Source: Campylobacteraceae bacterium (GTDB taxonomy: Bacteria; Campylobacterota; Campylobacteria; Campylobacterales; Campylobacteraceae). From it: a stretch of 32,415 nt of DNA. The position numbers and the translations under genes are program-made. Location of the stretch: the NCBI GenBank assembly GCA_031274495.1, contig JAISQB010000020.1:1-32415 (forward strand), written 5' to 3'. Positions 11,084 to 19,746 of the stretch are shown here, one piece after another; the first letter of the stretch is position 1; every line of letters begins with the position of its first letter. The notes below the pieces were generated by a model. That model saw only the letters and a list, made by a program, of their open reading frames with translations. It was not told the origin of the DNA and did no database searches.

Positions 11084-11707
11084 ATGAAAAACATCTTCAG
11101 GGTACTGTTTGGTCTGTTTTTGCTGTGCGGCTTATCCATAGCGGATGCCGTTGACGACGCCGATGCGGCTTATGATGAAGGGAATTTCGTAGAGGCTGCG
11201 ACTCTCTACAAAAAACTATGCGATGCCAAAGACGGCTACTCGTGCTCCAGTTTGGGCTATATGTATGATTTCGGAGAGGGTTTTAAGGAGGATAAGGTAA
11301 AAGCTGTAGAGTTGTACACAAAAGCTTGCAACCTCAAATCACCTCTTGGCTGCTACAATCTTGGTATTTTATATAAAGAGGGCAGAGGGGTAAAGCAAGA
11401 CTATAAAAAAGCGAGTGAACTTTACAAGATGGCTTGCGATAACGAACGAGGCGACGCTTGCACCAATCTGGGACTTTTGTACGACGAGGGAAACGGCGTG
11501 AAACGCGACTATAAAAAAGCTGTAGAGCTGTATCGCAAAGCGTGTGAACTTGACGACGGGCTTGGCTGCAACAATCTGGGCGCAATGTATGAAGATGGGC
11601 TTGGGGTCAAAAAAGATAAAAAGGCAGCTCTTAAGTACTACAAAAAAGCTTGCGAAGAGTTTGGCGAAGATATCGGCTGCGAAAATTACGAAATGTTGAA
11701 CAAATAA
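11084..11707 (+). CDS. Secreted Sel1-repeat, cysteine-rich (Hcp-like) protein, copy 3
   Basis: Signal peptide plus Sel1 units; recent duplicate of 10135-10758. Confidence 0.92.
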   Translation: MKNIFRVLFGLFLLCGLSIADAVDDADAAYDEGNFVEAATLYKKLCDAKDGYSCSSLGYMYDFGEGFKEDKVKAVELYTKACNLKSPLGCYNLGILYKEGRGVKQDYKKASELYKMACDNERGDACTNLGLLYDEGNGVKRDYKKAVELYRKACELDDGLGCNNLGAMYEDGLGVKKDKKAALKYYKKACEEFGEDIGCENYEMLNK

Positions 11708-11717
11708 AAAGATTAAG

Positions 11718-11882
11718 ATGAGGGCTATTTTTACGGTACTGTTTTTGGCGCGCAATCTATCCGCAACGTCAAAGAGTCCAAAAAAAACAGCCCTAAAATA
11801 CTACAAAGAGTCCTGCGAAACATTCGACGCAACCATCGGCTGCAAAAATTACAGAGATTTAAGCAGACAAAAAGGCGACTAA
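11718..11882 (+). CDS. 54-aa internally deleted Sel1-protein derivative (signal-peptide remnant fused to the C-terminal half-repeat)
   Basis: Translation MRAIFTVLFLARNLSATSKSPKKTALKYYKESCETFDATIGCKNYRDLSRQKGD*; C-terminus aligns with ALKYYKKACEEFGE-IGCENYEMLNK; may be a relic rather than a functional gene. Confidence 0.5.
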   Translation: MRAIFTVLFLARNLSATSKSPKKTALKYYKESCETFDATIGCKNYRDLSRQKGD

Positions 11883-12352
11883 AATTTTGGCTTTTTTGTA
11901 TGCGCCACGCAAAAAAATATAAACCTTTCCGCCGTCTGAGATATACTTTTTAATATACACGCGCCGCAAATTACTCTATGAAAGATTAAAGGTGTCCGAT
12001 TGGCGGGCGTGAGTTAGAAGTTCGATTATCTGTGAAAGATTAAAATATATCTGCTTTTGCCGTTATTGACACTCTACGCGATACGCCGCAAAGACAACTT
12101 TCTCGCCATCATTATCAACCACTTAAAACCTATGATGTGCGGGGTGATGCCAAAATATAACTAAAGTGACGGATTGCGATAGGGTATTATCCTTATTATT
12201 TTTTATCACGGCGCGAAACAATAATGTGTGGCGCATACTAAAACCAAATTTTCTTCAATAGCTTTTTCCATACTATCGCCGACACTACCACCCTTTTTAG
12301 AATCAGATGTGCACGCGGTGCGAAAAAGTGATGTAGTGGCTATTCAAACCCA

Positions 12353-13759
12353 TCACAAATTCTCTTCACTATACAGCCGTCTTTGGCATACTAATTTTTG
12401 GTTGAACGCGGGCAAAAGTAGCAGCATTTCATCCGCGCTGATGCCATCTTCGCTGCCCATTAGGACTATGCGCTCTACTGTGTTTTCAAGCTCTCTGACA
12501 TTGCCCGGCCACGAGTATTGACACAATATATCCATAGCTTCGTCGGTTATCGTGACCCTTTTTTTGTGGTTGTTCATAGATTTTTCTAAGAAAAAGTTCA
12601 CCAAAAGTGCGATATCATCCCCACGCTCTCTTAATGGCGGCAGGTCTATGGGTATGACATTTAGGCGGTAGTAGAGGTCTTCCCTGAAAAGACCCTTTTC
12701 GACCATGCTTTCAAGATTGCGATTGGTAGCCGCGATGAGGCGTACATTTACCTTTATCGTTTTGCTGCCGCCCACACGCTCAAATTCGCGCTCTTGCAAA
12801 ACGCGCAGTAGTTTTACCTGCGCTGAAGCTGATATATCGCCTATCTCATCTAAAAAAAGCGTACCCGCATCCGCCAATTCAAAGCGCCCCTTGCGCGCCT
12901 CTTTGGCATCCGTAAACGCCCCTTTTTCGTGTCCGAAGAGTTCGCTCTCTATGAGCGTATCGGCTATCGCGGCACAGTTTAATTTGATGAACGGCTCCTC
13001 GCTTCTGTTGCTTCGTTTGTGGATAGCCGCCGCGACGAGCTCTTTGCCCGTACCCGTTTCGCCGCGCACGAGGACCGTCACATTGGTAGCCGCGATGCGC
13101 TCTATGACATTATATACTGCCTTCATCTTCGCACTCTCGCCGATGATATCGCCAAAATTATGCACCTTAGAGTCCCACTCCATTTTATAGTAAAGTTTCA
13201 GCTCTTTCAAGCGCTCTTTCTCTTTCAAGAGTATATCGCGGGAGCGGATGGACTGCGCGAAGATGGAGCTGATGACAGTGAGCACGCGCACTATGGAGTT
13301 AAAATCCTGAGGTGTTATCGTCGTGGTGTTCGCGCCTATGACGCCTATCACCTCTTGGTCTACCAACATCGGGACAGCTATATAGGAGATGGAGTTTTTG
13401 TCGCGGTTGCCGCTTTTATTTAAAAACATCATGTTATTGTGGATATTTTCTATGATAACGGGCTCTTTGCTCTGCGCCGCAAATCCCGTGACCCCCTCGC
13501 CCATTTTGTAGGTGGAGAATGTCTTTTGATATTTATTTAGCCCCAAGGCGGCGTAAACGCTGAGCGTATTGTTTTCATTCAAGATGTGTATGACGCAGTT
13601 TTTAAGGTGTAGTTTACTTTCCAAAATACCCAGCGCCTTCTCCAAGGAGGCTTCAAGTTCGACAGAGTTTGAAACGACCATAGATATCTCGTAGAGCATA
13701 AAAAGCTCTCTCACATTTAAACAATCGCTACAGTGTAAATCTTCTAATGAAAATGTCAT
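12353..13759 (-). CDS. nifA: NifA-like sigma54-dependent activator (GAF + AAA+), lacking a recognisable C-terminal HTH
   Basis: GAF-like N-terminus (YKMGEGVTGFAAQSKEPVIIENI), Walker A GETGTGKE, GAFTDA, DEIGDISASAQVKLLRVLQEREFERVGG, WPGNVRELEN; ends ...LLLLPAFNQKLVCQRRLYSEENL* with no Fis-type HTH. Confidence 0.85.
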   Translation of the reverse strand: MTFSLEDLHCSDCLNVRELFMLYEISMVVSNSVELEASLEKALGILESKLHLKNCVIHILNENNTLSVYAALGLNKYQKTFSTYKMGEGVTGFAAQSKEPVIIENIHNNMMFLNKSGNRDKNSISYIAVPMLVDQEVIGVIGANTTTITPQDFNSIVRVLTVISSIFAQSIRSRDILLKEKERLKELKLYYKMEWDSKVHNFGDIIGESAKMKAVYNVIERIAATNVTVLVRGETGTGKELVAAAIHKRSNRSEEPFIKLNCAAIADTLIESELFGHEKGAFTDAKEARKGRFELADAGTLFLDEIGDISASAQVKLLRVLQEREFERVGGSKTIKVNVRLIAATNRNLESMVEKGLFREDLYYRLNVIPIDLPPLRERGDDIALLVNFFLEKSMNNHKKRVTITDEAMDILCQYSWPGNVRELENTVERIVLMGSEDGISADEMLLLLPAFNQKLVCQRRLYSEENL

Positions 13760-13839
13760 CCCGAGCCCTTTAAATTATCAATACTTTATTATTCTATCCT
13801 AATTTTGGCTCTTTTTTATACGCTAAAGCTGTATATTTT

Positions 13840-14049
13840 TTAATCAGATAACTTTTTGCAGACAGCCTCCTTTGGCAGTTTTTTTACCCCGGGCTCTATC
13901 CACCAAGTCTGGTCGTTGCTAAGCAGCACTTCGCCGCCCCACTTTTGCGGCGTGTTGAACTCTATCGTCTTTATCGTCTCCTCCATATCTTTTTTTGCTA
14001 TATAAAAGTATATTTGGTCGCCCTCTTCTCTTAACATTACCGTTGCCAT
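13840..14049 (-). CDS. nifT: NifT/FixU family protein
   Basis: 69-aa ORF matching the NifT pattern: VMLREEG...FYIAKKDMEETIKTIEF...WGGEVLLSNDQTWWIEP...LP. Confidence 0.85.
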   Translation of the reverse strand: MATVMLREEGDQIYFYIAKKDMEETIKTIEFNTPQKWGGEVLLSNDQTWWIEPGVKKLPKEAVCKKLSD

Positions 14050-14058
14050 TTTTGCTCC

Positions 14059-15693
14059 TCAGCTAAATATTTTTGAAAAAATTTTGAAAAATCCGCCTCT
14101 TTCATACCAAATCCTAAAGAAATTACCTCCTAACTGTTTTATCAAAGTGTGCCGCGGCGAGGCATTTGTCACCTGAAAATCCTCCCTAAAATGCGCCCCC
14201 CTGCACTCTTTCCTAAAAATAGCACAGTGTATCACGGCTTCGCAGAGCTGCAAAATATTGCGCAGTTCGAGTATCGCCGTAAGCTCTACATTATTCTCCT
14301 TACTCTTATCTATACAGTGCAAAGAGGCAGACTCAAGGCGCAGGTATTTGATATAGTCCAGTGCCTCCTCAAGGCGTTTTTCATCTCTTATAATGCCCAC
14401 CTTTTCGTACATCACTTTGCCCGCACTAAGCTTCATAGCGTTGAAATTTTTCGTAGAGTCGCCGTCAAATATGCGCTGTATGAGGTTGATATTTTTTATC
14501 ACAATGTCGTAATTTATGTGCAAAAAATCCTTATCCTGTATAAATTCGCGCGCCCTAATCCCGGCCAACTCGCCAAATACCGCACTCTCCAATAGAGAAT
14601 TACCCCCCAGCCGATTGGCGCCGTGTATACCCAAAGCCGCGCACTCCCCACACACATATAGCCCCTTTATGCTTGTCTTTGTCATATCGGATTTGATGCC
14701 GCCCATACTATAGTGAGCGGCGGGCTTTATCTCCAAAAGCTCTTGGGAGATGTCTATATTGCACAGCGCAAAGGCGTTTTTATAGAGCGATGGTACCCTT
14801 GATAAAATCGTCTCTTTTGGGATATGGCGCATATCAAGATAGACCCTGTGTCCCGCGTTTATCTGCGCGAAAATCGCCCTTGCCACCTCATCACGCGTGT
14901 TAAGCTCGTCCGTGAACTGCACCCCCTCGTCATTGATAAGCAAACCCCCCTCAGCACGCGCTGCCTCGGAGATGATGGAGCCAGACTTCACAAAACTTGT
15001 CGGATGAAACTGCACAAACTCCGCATCCTCCAAGACCATACCGTTTCGCAGAGCAATGCTTAACATATCGCCGCTTGAGTCCTGCGGATTGGTGCTAAAG
15101 CCTCTGTATATGCCCGCGTACCCACCACCCGCGAAAATGACCGCTTTGGCGAGATAGACCACCACAGTTGAGTCTGCCCTCTTTAGCGTTACCACGCCGC
15201 TTACTCTACTGTGTGAGCGCGTTATATCGAGGATGAAGTTATTCATCAAAAACTCCACCCCCACACTTCGCGCCTTTTTGATGAGGGCTTGTATCACCAG
15301 AGCGCCCGTGTTGTCGCCGATAAAGCAGGTACGCCCCTCGCTGCTGCCGCCAAAGCTTCTTTGCAATATCACGCCATCCTCCCCGCGGTCAAATTTCACG
15401 CCAAAATCGCAGAGCTTTTTGATGATGCGCCCCGACTCTTTGCACATATATGTCACGGCTCTTTTATCAGCCAACCCTCTGGCACTTTTAAGCGTATCTT
15501 CTATGTGGGCGTTTAGAGCCTCTTTGTCGTTTTCGTTTAGAACTGCGTTGATGCCGCCGCTTGCCATCGCGCTGTTTGATTTTAAGATATTGCCTTTTGT
15601 GATGACGACTACTCTATTGGTGCCGTCTTTTGCCGCTATCGCCGCCATAAGTCCCGCTATACCCGACCCCACCACTATCACATCGTATATCAT
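14059..15693 (-). CDS. FAD-dependent oxidoreductase of the fumarate reductase/L-aspartate oxidase flavoprotein family
   Basis: DVIVVGSGIAGLMAAI, NSAMASGGINAVL, QFHPTSF, SEAARAEGGLLIND, GLYVCGECAALGIHGANRLGGNSLLE. Confidence 0.9.
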   Translation of the reverse strand: MIYDVIVVGSGIAGLMAAIAAKDGTNRVVVITKGNILKSNSAMASGGINAVLNENDKEALNAHIEDTLKSARGLADKRAVTYMCKESGRIIKKLCDFGVKFDRGEDGVILQRSFGGSSEGRTCFIGDNTGALVIQALIKKARSVGVEFLMNNFILDITRSHSRVSGVVTLKRADSTVVVYLAKAVIFAGGGYAGIYRGFSTNPQDSSGDMLSIALRNGMVLEDAEFVQFHPTSFVKSGSIISEAARAEGGLLINDEGVQFTDELNTRDEVARAIFAQINAGHRVYLDMRHIPKETILSRVPSLYKNAFALCNIDISQELLEIKPAAHYSMGGIKSDMTKTSIKGLYVCGECAALGIHGANRLGGNSLLESAVFGELAGIRAREFIQDKDFLHINYDIVIKNINLIQRIFDGDSTKNFNAMKLSAGKVMYEKVGIIRDEKRLEEALDYIKYLRLESASLHCIDKSKENNVELTAILELRNILQLCEAVIHCAIFRKECRGAHFREDFQVTNASPRHTLIKQLGGNFFRIWYERGGFFKIFSKIFS

Positions 15694-15696
15694 TTT

Positions 15697-16809
15697 TCAG
15701 AGCCTATATAAAAGATTGTATTTTTGCACACTCGCCGCGGCGATTTTCGCCACCTCAAGATTGTCCCTCACGTGCGAACTCTCCTTCGAGCTAAAGAGCG
15801 AACTTATGACGCCCCTTGTGGAGCGCACAAATTGCAAAGCCAACTGGATATCGCTTTTTAAAGTCATACTCTCATCCAACAAAAAGCCGATTTCGGGCTT
15901 AAATGACTTTTGAAAAAGGTGCATCTGCAAAAGCGAGCTGCTACCGATGACGCCAAGCTTTAAGCTCTTAGCCGCCTGCAAAAGCGTAAGATAAGAGCCA
16001 TCTTTCATCTTCTGATTTTTCGACACTGCCGCGGCGGTTTTGGCGATATTAAAAGGGGTCTGGATATATTTAAAATGATGCCCCTCGCCCCCCACCTCAC
16101 ACGCGGCGTCGTAAACCCTTTGCAGATTGATATGCTCGTCGTTACTCTCATCATAAATCAGCGCATTCCAGACGCAGATACCATACTTTCGTATCTTCCC
16201 CTCGCTCACAAGCTCTTCAAAAAGCGCGAAAATCTCCCTTATCTTCTCATAAAACCGCTCCTGTCCAAGGGTCTTCAGTTCTGTTTCGGGATTGTGCAAA
16301 AAGTAGATATCGATACTCTCCAGACCCAAATTTTGCAGCGATTTCTCACACGAAGCGCGCAAAAACTCTAAACTCATACAGTGCTGATCCAACTCTATAT
16401 CGCAAGCCTTCGCCAAAGCGCTTTTGATGATATTCTCCTCTATCCACTCATACGGATTTTTAGGAAATGGAAACTCCAGCGGTATAAACCCCCCCTTAGA
16501 AGCGACGATAATCTCCTCCCGCCGCGCCCTACCCTCGCTAAAAAGCTCTTCTAATGCCGCACCTATCTCCTTTTCACTCTCCTGATAGCGGTAATTTATA
16601 GCCGTATCCACGACATTTATCCCGCCCCTAATCGCAACTTTCAAAGCCTCCTTAAAACTAAAAAGATAATTCTCATCACGGTAAGGCTCTTTCTTAAATG
16701 TCCCAAATCCAAGCTTAGAAAAATACAAGTCGTCAAATTTCACATAAAAATCCCTATAATGCGAAAATCTCCCCGCAAATTCCCCTGTCCCCCCGCCCGT
16801 AGCATACAT
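15697..16809 (-). CDS. Aldo/keto reductase family protein
   Basis: KLGFGTF, GGINVVDTAINYRYQESEKEIGAAL, IIVASKGG, LGLESIDIYFLHNPE, EGKIRKYGICVWN. Confidence 0.9.
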   Translation of the reverse strand: MYATGGGTGEFAGRFSHYRDFYVKFDDLYFSKLGFGTFKKEPYRDENYLFSFKEALKVAIRGGINVVDTAINYRYQESEKEIGAALEELFSEGRARREEIIVASKGGFIPLEFPFPKNPYEWIEENIIKSALAKACDIELDQHCMSLEFLRASCEKSLQNLGLESIDIYFLHNPETELKTLGQERFYEKIREIFALFEELVSEGKIRKYGICVWNALIYDESNDEHINLQRVYDAACEVGGEGHHFKYIQTPFNIAKTAAAVSKNQKMKDGSYLTLLQAAKSLKLGVIGSSSLLQMHLFQKSFKPEIGFLLDESMTLKSDIQLALQFVRSTRGVISSLFSSKESSHVRDNLEVAKIAAASVQKYNLLYRL

Positions 16810-16850
16810 AAATAACGCCCTTTAGTTTTATAATCTATACATCTATATAT

Positions 16851-16865
16851 GCAAGAATCGTTCCC
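16851..16865 (-). promoter_or_regulatory. Candidate sigma54 (-24/-12) promoter for the aldo/keto reductase-flavoprotein-nifT-nifA cluster
   Basis: Minus strand GGGAACGATTCTTGC versus consensus TGGCACG-N4-TTGC: conserved GG and GC at correct spacing, two mismatches; about 40 bp upstream of ATG 16809. Confidence 0.6.
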
Positions 16866-16910
16866 AAAACCCTTCCACGCGCTTTTAAAGCTGTTTTTGA
16901 AAGGTTTTGG
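16864..16910. repeat. Inverted repeat CCAAAACCCTTC / GAAAGGTTTTGG
   Basis: 11/12 complementary arms at 16864-16875 and 16899-16910, abutting the -24 side of the sigma54-like element. Confidence 0.7.
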
Positions 16911-16979
16911 ATGTATGCGCAAAAGCTGTTTATAAAAGATAAATTGCGTAGCAATGTGAGAATCTGACCCCGCTCCCTC

Positions 16980-17065
16980 TCCTTCGTCATTACCATTCCC
17001 TCTTCCGTCGTTCAGGCGCAGACGAGAATCAAAAACAAGCGAAGCGTTTTTGCGAGGAGTGGCGG
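16980..17065. repeat. Degenerate copy of the NIME-like repeat from the start of the window
   Basis: TTCGTCATTACCATTCCCTCTTCCGTCGTTCAGGCGCAGACGAGAATCAAAAACAAGCGAAGCG resembles CGTCATTCCCGCGCAGGCGGGAATCCAAACTAAGCGAA. Confidence 0.55.
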
Positions 17066-17162
17066 AAGTGATGATGAGTACGACAAAAGAGGTGCAAAAA
17101 TTGTATAAGAATGGCATAAAATAACAACCATAGAAGAGTGCTAAAATCTAAGTAAATGAAAC

Positions 17163-17180
17163 TCACCTTGCTATAACAAG
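17163..17180. repeat. TCACCTTGCTATAACAAG motif, copy 1
   Basis: 17/18 identity to 17263-17280, offset exactly 100 bp. Confidence 0.7.
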
Positions 17181-17253
17181 TCGTTAAAGCATTAATATCA
17201 GACCAATTTTACCCCCACCCCGTTTAGCGGCGTAAATTTTCATTTTAGCTATC

Positions 17254-17293
17254 ATCACATATTCACCTTGTTATAACAAGGCAGATATGTGAT
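17254..17293. repeat. 40-bp two-tier palindrome ATCACATAT-TCA-CCTTGTTATAACAAGG-CAG-ATATGTGAT
   Basis: Outer 9-bp arms and inner 16-bp core are perfect inverted repeats; overlaps the stop codon of the thioesterase gene. Confidence 0.85.
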
Positions 17294-17754
17294 CATTTTG
17301 GATTTAAAGATAGCGAATGTTCTCTTCTTTTTTTCGCGTTTTCATAGCGTCTTTTTTCGTCGGGGGTTTGGGGGATGAATGGCTCGACCGGTGTTGGTTT
17401 GCCGTCTTCGTCTATGGCTACCATAGTGAAAAAAGAGCTATTTGTGTGGGTGACGGTGTGTTTGTGGATGTCTTCGGATATGACTTTTATCCCTATCTCC
17501 ATAGATGTTTTGCCGGTGTAATTTACGCTTGCTAAGAATGTGACCAATGTGCCAATGGAGATGGGGCTTTTGAATAGCACTCTATCTACCGAGAGCGTTA
17601 CCACATTTCTTCCGCTGTATCTGGCGCCAAGTGCGTAGGCTACGTGGTCTAACATCTTTAAAATCTCGCCGCCGTGGACATTGCCCCTGAAATTTGCCAT
17701 ATTGGGCGTCATAAGCACCGACATTGTAAGCGTTGTCTTTGAAAAATTCTCCAT
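17293..17754 (-). CDS. Acyl-CoA thioesterase, hotdog fold (YciA-like)
   Basis: NFRGNVHGGEILKMLDHVAYALGARYSGRNVVTLSVDRVLFKSPISIG. Confidence 0.9.
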   Translation of the reverse strand: MENFSKTTLTMSVLMTPNMANFRGNVHGGEILKMLDHVAYALGARYSGRNVVTLSVDRVLFKSPISIGTLVTFLASVNYTGKTSMEIGIKVISEDIHKHTVTHTNSSFFTMVAIDEDGKPTPVEPFIPQTPDEKRRYENAKKRREHSLSLNPK

Positions 17755-17835
17755 TTTGCACCCCTATTAAGTAAAGTTTGATGCGAGGCAAGAGTAAATT
17801 TTTGCCCCGCGATAACGCCTGTTTTAGTGGCTTTA

Positions 17836-19716
17836 TTATTCTACTTCCGCGTCTATGACATCGTCATCTTTTTTGGCGGCTTTTTCCTCGTCGGTTGCTT
17901 TTGCGCCCTGCTCTTTTTTGTATATCTCTTCTGCCAATTTGTGGCTTACTTCGGTCAGAGCTTTCACTTTAGCGTCGATCTCTTCTTTGGTTGCGTTTTC
18001 ATTTTTCAAGACCTCTTTTAATTCATTCAACGCTTTTTCGATATTTGCCTTGTCGTCGGCGGGGATATTTTCGCCCAAATCTTTTAGCGATTTTTCAGTT
18101 TGATGGATGAGCGCTTCGGCTTGGTTTCTCGTGTCGACGACCTCTTTTCGTTTTTTGTCTTCCTCTTTGTGAAGTTCGGCGTCTTTGACCATCTTCTCTA
18201 TCTCTTTTTCATCAAGTCCTGAGCTTCCGGTTATCTTTATCTCTTGGGCTTTGCCGCTGGCTTTATCTTTTGCCGAAACGGTCAAAATGCCGTTCGCGTC
18301 GATATCGAAAGTGACCTCTATCTGCGGGATGCCGCGTGGGGCTGCGGGGATGCCTTCAAGGTTAAATTGCCCCAAAGATTTGTTATCTTTCGCAAAATCC
18401 CTCTCGCCTTGCAATACATGTATCGTAACCGCGGGCTGATTATCTTCCGCCGTTGAGAATGTCTGCGTCTTTTTAGCGGGTATCGTCGTACCTTTTTCGA
18501 TAAGCTTTGTCATAACGCCGCCCAAAGTCTCTATACCAAGGCTAAGAGGCGTGACATCAAGCAGCAATACATCTTTCACATCGCCCTTTATAACGCCGCC
18601 TTGTATTGCCGCGCCGATAGCTACAACTTCGTCGGGGTTGACTGACTTGTTCAACTCTTTGTCGAAAAACGCTTTTATCTTCTCTTGTACCAACGGAACT
18701 CTCGTCGAACCGCCCACCATAACGACCTCTTTAATGTCGCCTTTTGGTATGCCGCTATCTTTTACGACCTCTTTTACTTTGACGACCGTCTCAGCTACCA
18801 AATCCTCTATCATAGACTCAAATTTTGCTCGGGTGAGTTTTTTCACCAAGTGTTTTGGTCCTGAGGCGTCGGCTGTGATGAACGGTAGATTGATCTCCGT
18901 CTCGTTGGCTGAAGAGAGCTCTTTTTTAGCGTTCTCAGCTGCCTCTTTCAGTCTTTGAAGCGCCATCACATCGCTCTTTAGGTCGATACCGTTTTCATTT
19001 TTAAATTCGCTTGTGAGCCAATCTATCAAGCGGTTGTCAAAGTCATCTCCGCCCAAAAACGCATTTCCGCCTGTCGCTAAAACCTCAACGACATTATCTC
19101 CCGTCTCAAGCACAGTCACATCGAATGTACCGCCGCCCAAGTCATAAACTACTATCTTTTCAGCCTCTTTTTTATCCAAACCATAAGCAAGCGCGGCGGA
19201 AGTTGGCTCATTTATAATACGAAGTACATTAAGTCCCGCGATAGTTCCCGCCTCTTTTGTCGCCTTTCTTTGCGCGTCGTTAAAGTACGCAGGCACGGTG
19301 ATAACGGCATCCGTCACGCTCTCGCCCAAAAAGCTCTCCGCGTCCTCTTTTAGCTTCATCAACACTTTAGCGCTTATCTCTTGGGGCGTGTAAACTTTGC
19401 CCGATATCTCGATAGCGCACGCGCCGTTTCTATCTACGACTTTATAAGGAAGCCTCTTTTTCGCCTCTGCGGCTTTGTCTTCATTGCTCATAAGACCCAT
19501 AATTCTTTTGATGGAGTAGATAGTCTTTTGCGGGTTTGTGACGGCTTGTCTTTTTGCCGTGTCGCCTACCAAAACTTCGCCTTTATCTGTGTATGCCACA
19601 ACTGAAGGGGTCGTGTTTTTGCCCTCTTTGTTGGGTATAACTTTCGCTTCGCCTCTTTCGTATACGGATACGCAAGAGTTCGTTGTTCCCAAATCTATAC
19701 CGATTACTTTTCCCAT
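17836..19716 (-). CDS. dnaK: Molecular chaperone DnaK (Hsp70)
   Basis: [47 protein letters not shown]. Confidence 0.99.
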   Translation of the reverse strand: MGKVIGIDLGTTNSCVSVYERGEAKVIPNKEGKNTTPSVVAYTDKGEVLVGDTAKRQAVTNPQKTIYSIKRIMGLMSNEDKAAEAKKRLPYKVVDRNGACAIEISGKVYTPQEISAKVLMKLKEDAESFLGESVTDAVITVPAYFNDAQRKATKEAGTIAGLNVLRIINEPTSAALAYGLDKKEAEKIVVYDLGGGTFDVTVLETGDNVVEVLATGGNAFLGGDDFDNRLIDWLTSEFKNENGIDLKSDVMALQRLKEAAENAKKELSSANETEINLPFITADASGPKHLVKKLTRAKFESMIEDLVAETVVKVKEVVKDSGIPKGDIKEVVMVGGSTRVPLVQEKIKAFFDKELNKSVNPDEVVAIGAAIQGGVIKGDVKDVLLLDVTPLSLGIETLGGVMTKLIEKGTTIPAKKTQTFSTAEDNQPAVTIHVLQGERDFAKDNKSLGQFNLEGIPAAPRGIPQIEVTFDIDANGILTVSAKDKASGKAQEIKITGSSGLDEKEIEKMVKDAELHKEEDKKRKEVVDTRNQAEALIHQTEKSLKDLGENIPADDKANIEKALNELKEVLKNENATKEEIDAKVKALTEVSHKLAEEIYKKEQGAKATDEEKAAKKDDDVIDAEVE

Positions 19717-19746
19717 TTTTTATCCTTTTTTGAATTTTGTTTTTGA

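Noticed and set aside
12705-13423. Plus-strand ORFs antisense to the nifA-like gene
   Set aside because: Shadow ORFs on the strand opposite a clear AAA+ coding region.
15233-15913. 226-aa plus-strand ORF across the flavoprotein/aldo-keto reductase junction
   Set aside because: Antisense to two strongly supported genes; composition typical of a shadow frame.
16740-17117. 125-aa minus-strand ORF upstream of the aldo/keto reductase
   Set aside because: Overlaps the sigma54-like promoter and translates the degenerate repeat (FDSRLRLNDGRGNGNDEGEG); best explained as repeat DNA.
17254-17293. Intrinsic terminator for the thioesterase gene
   Set aside because: Strong hairpin but no U-tract on the relevant side and AT-rich stem; kept as an unexplained palindrome instead.
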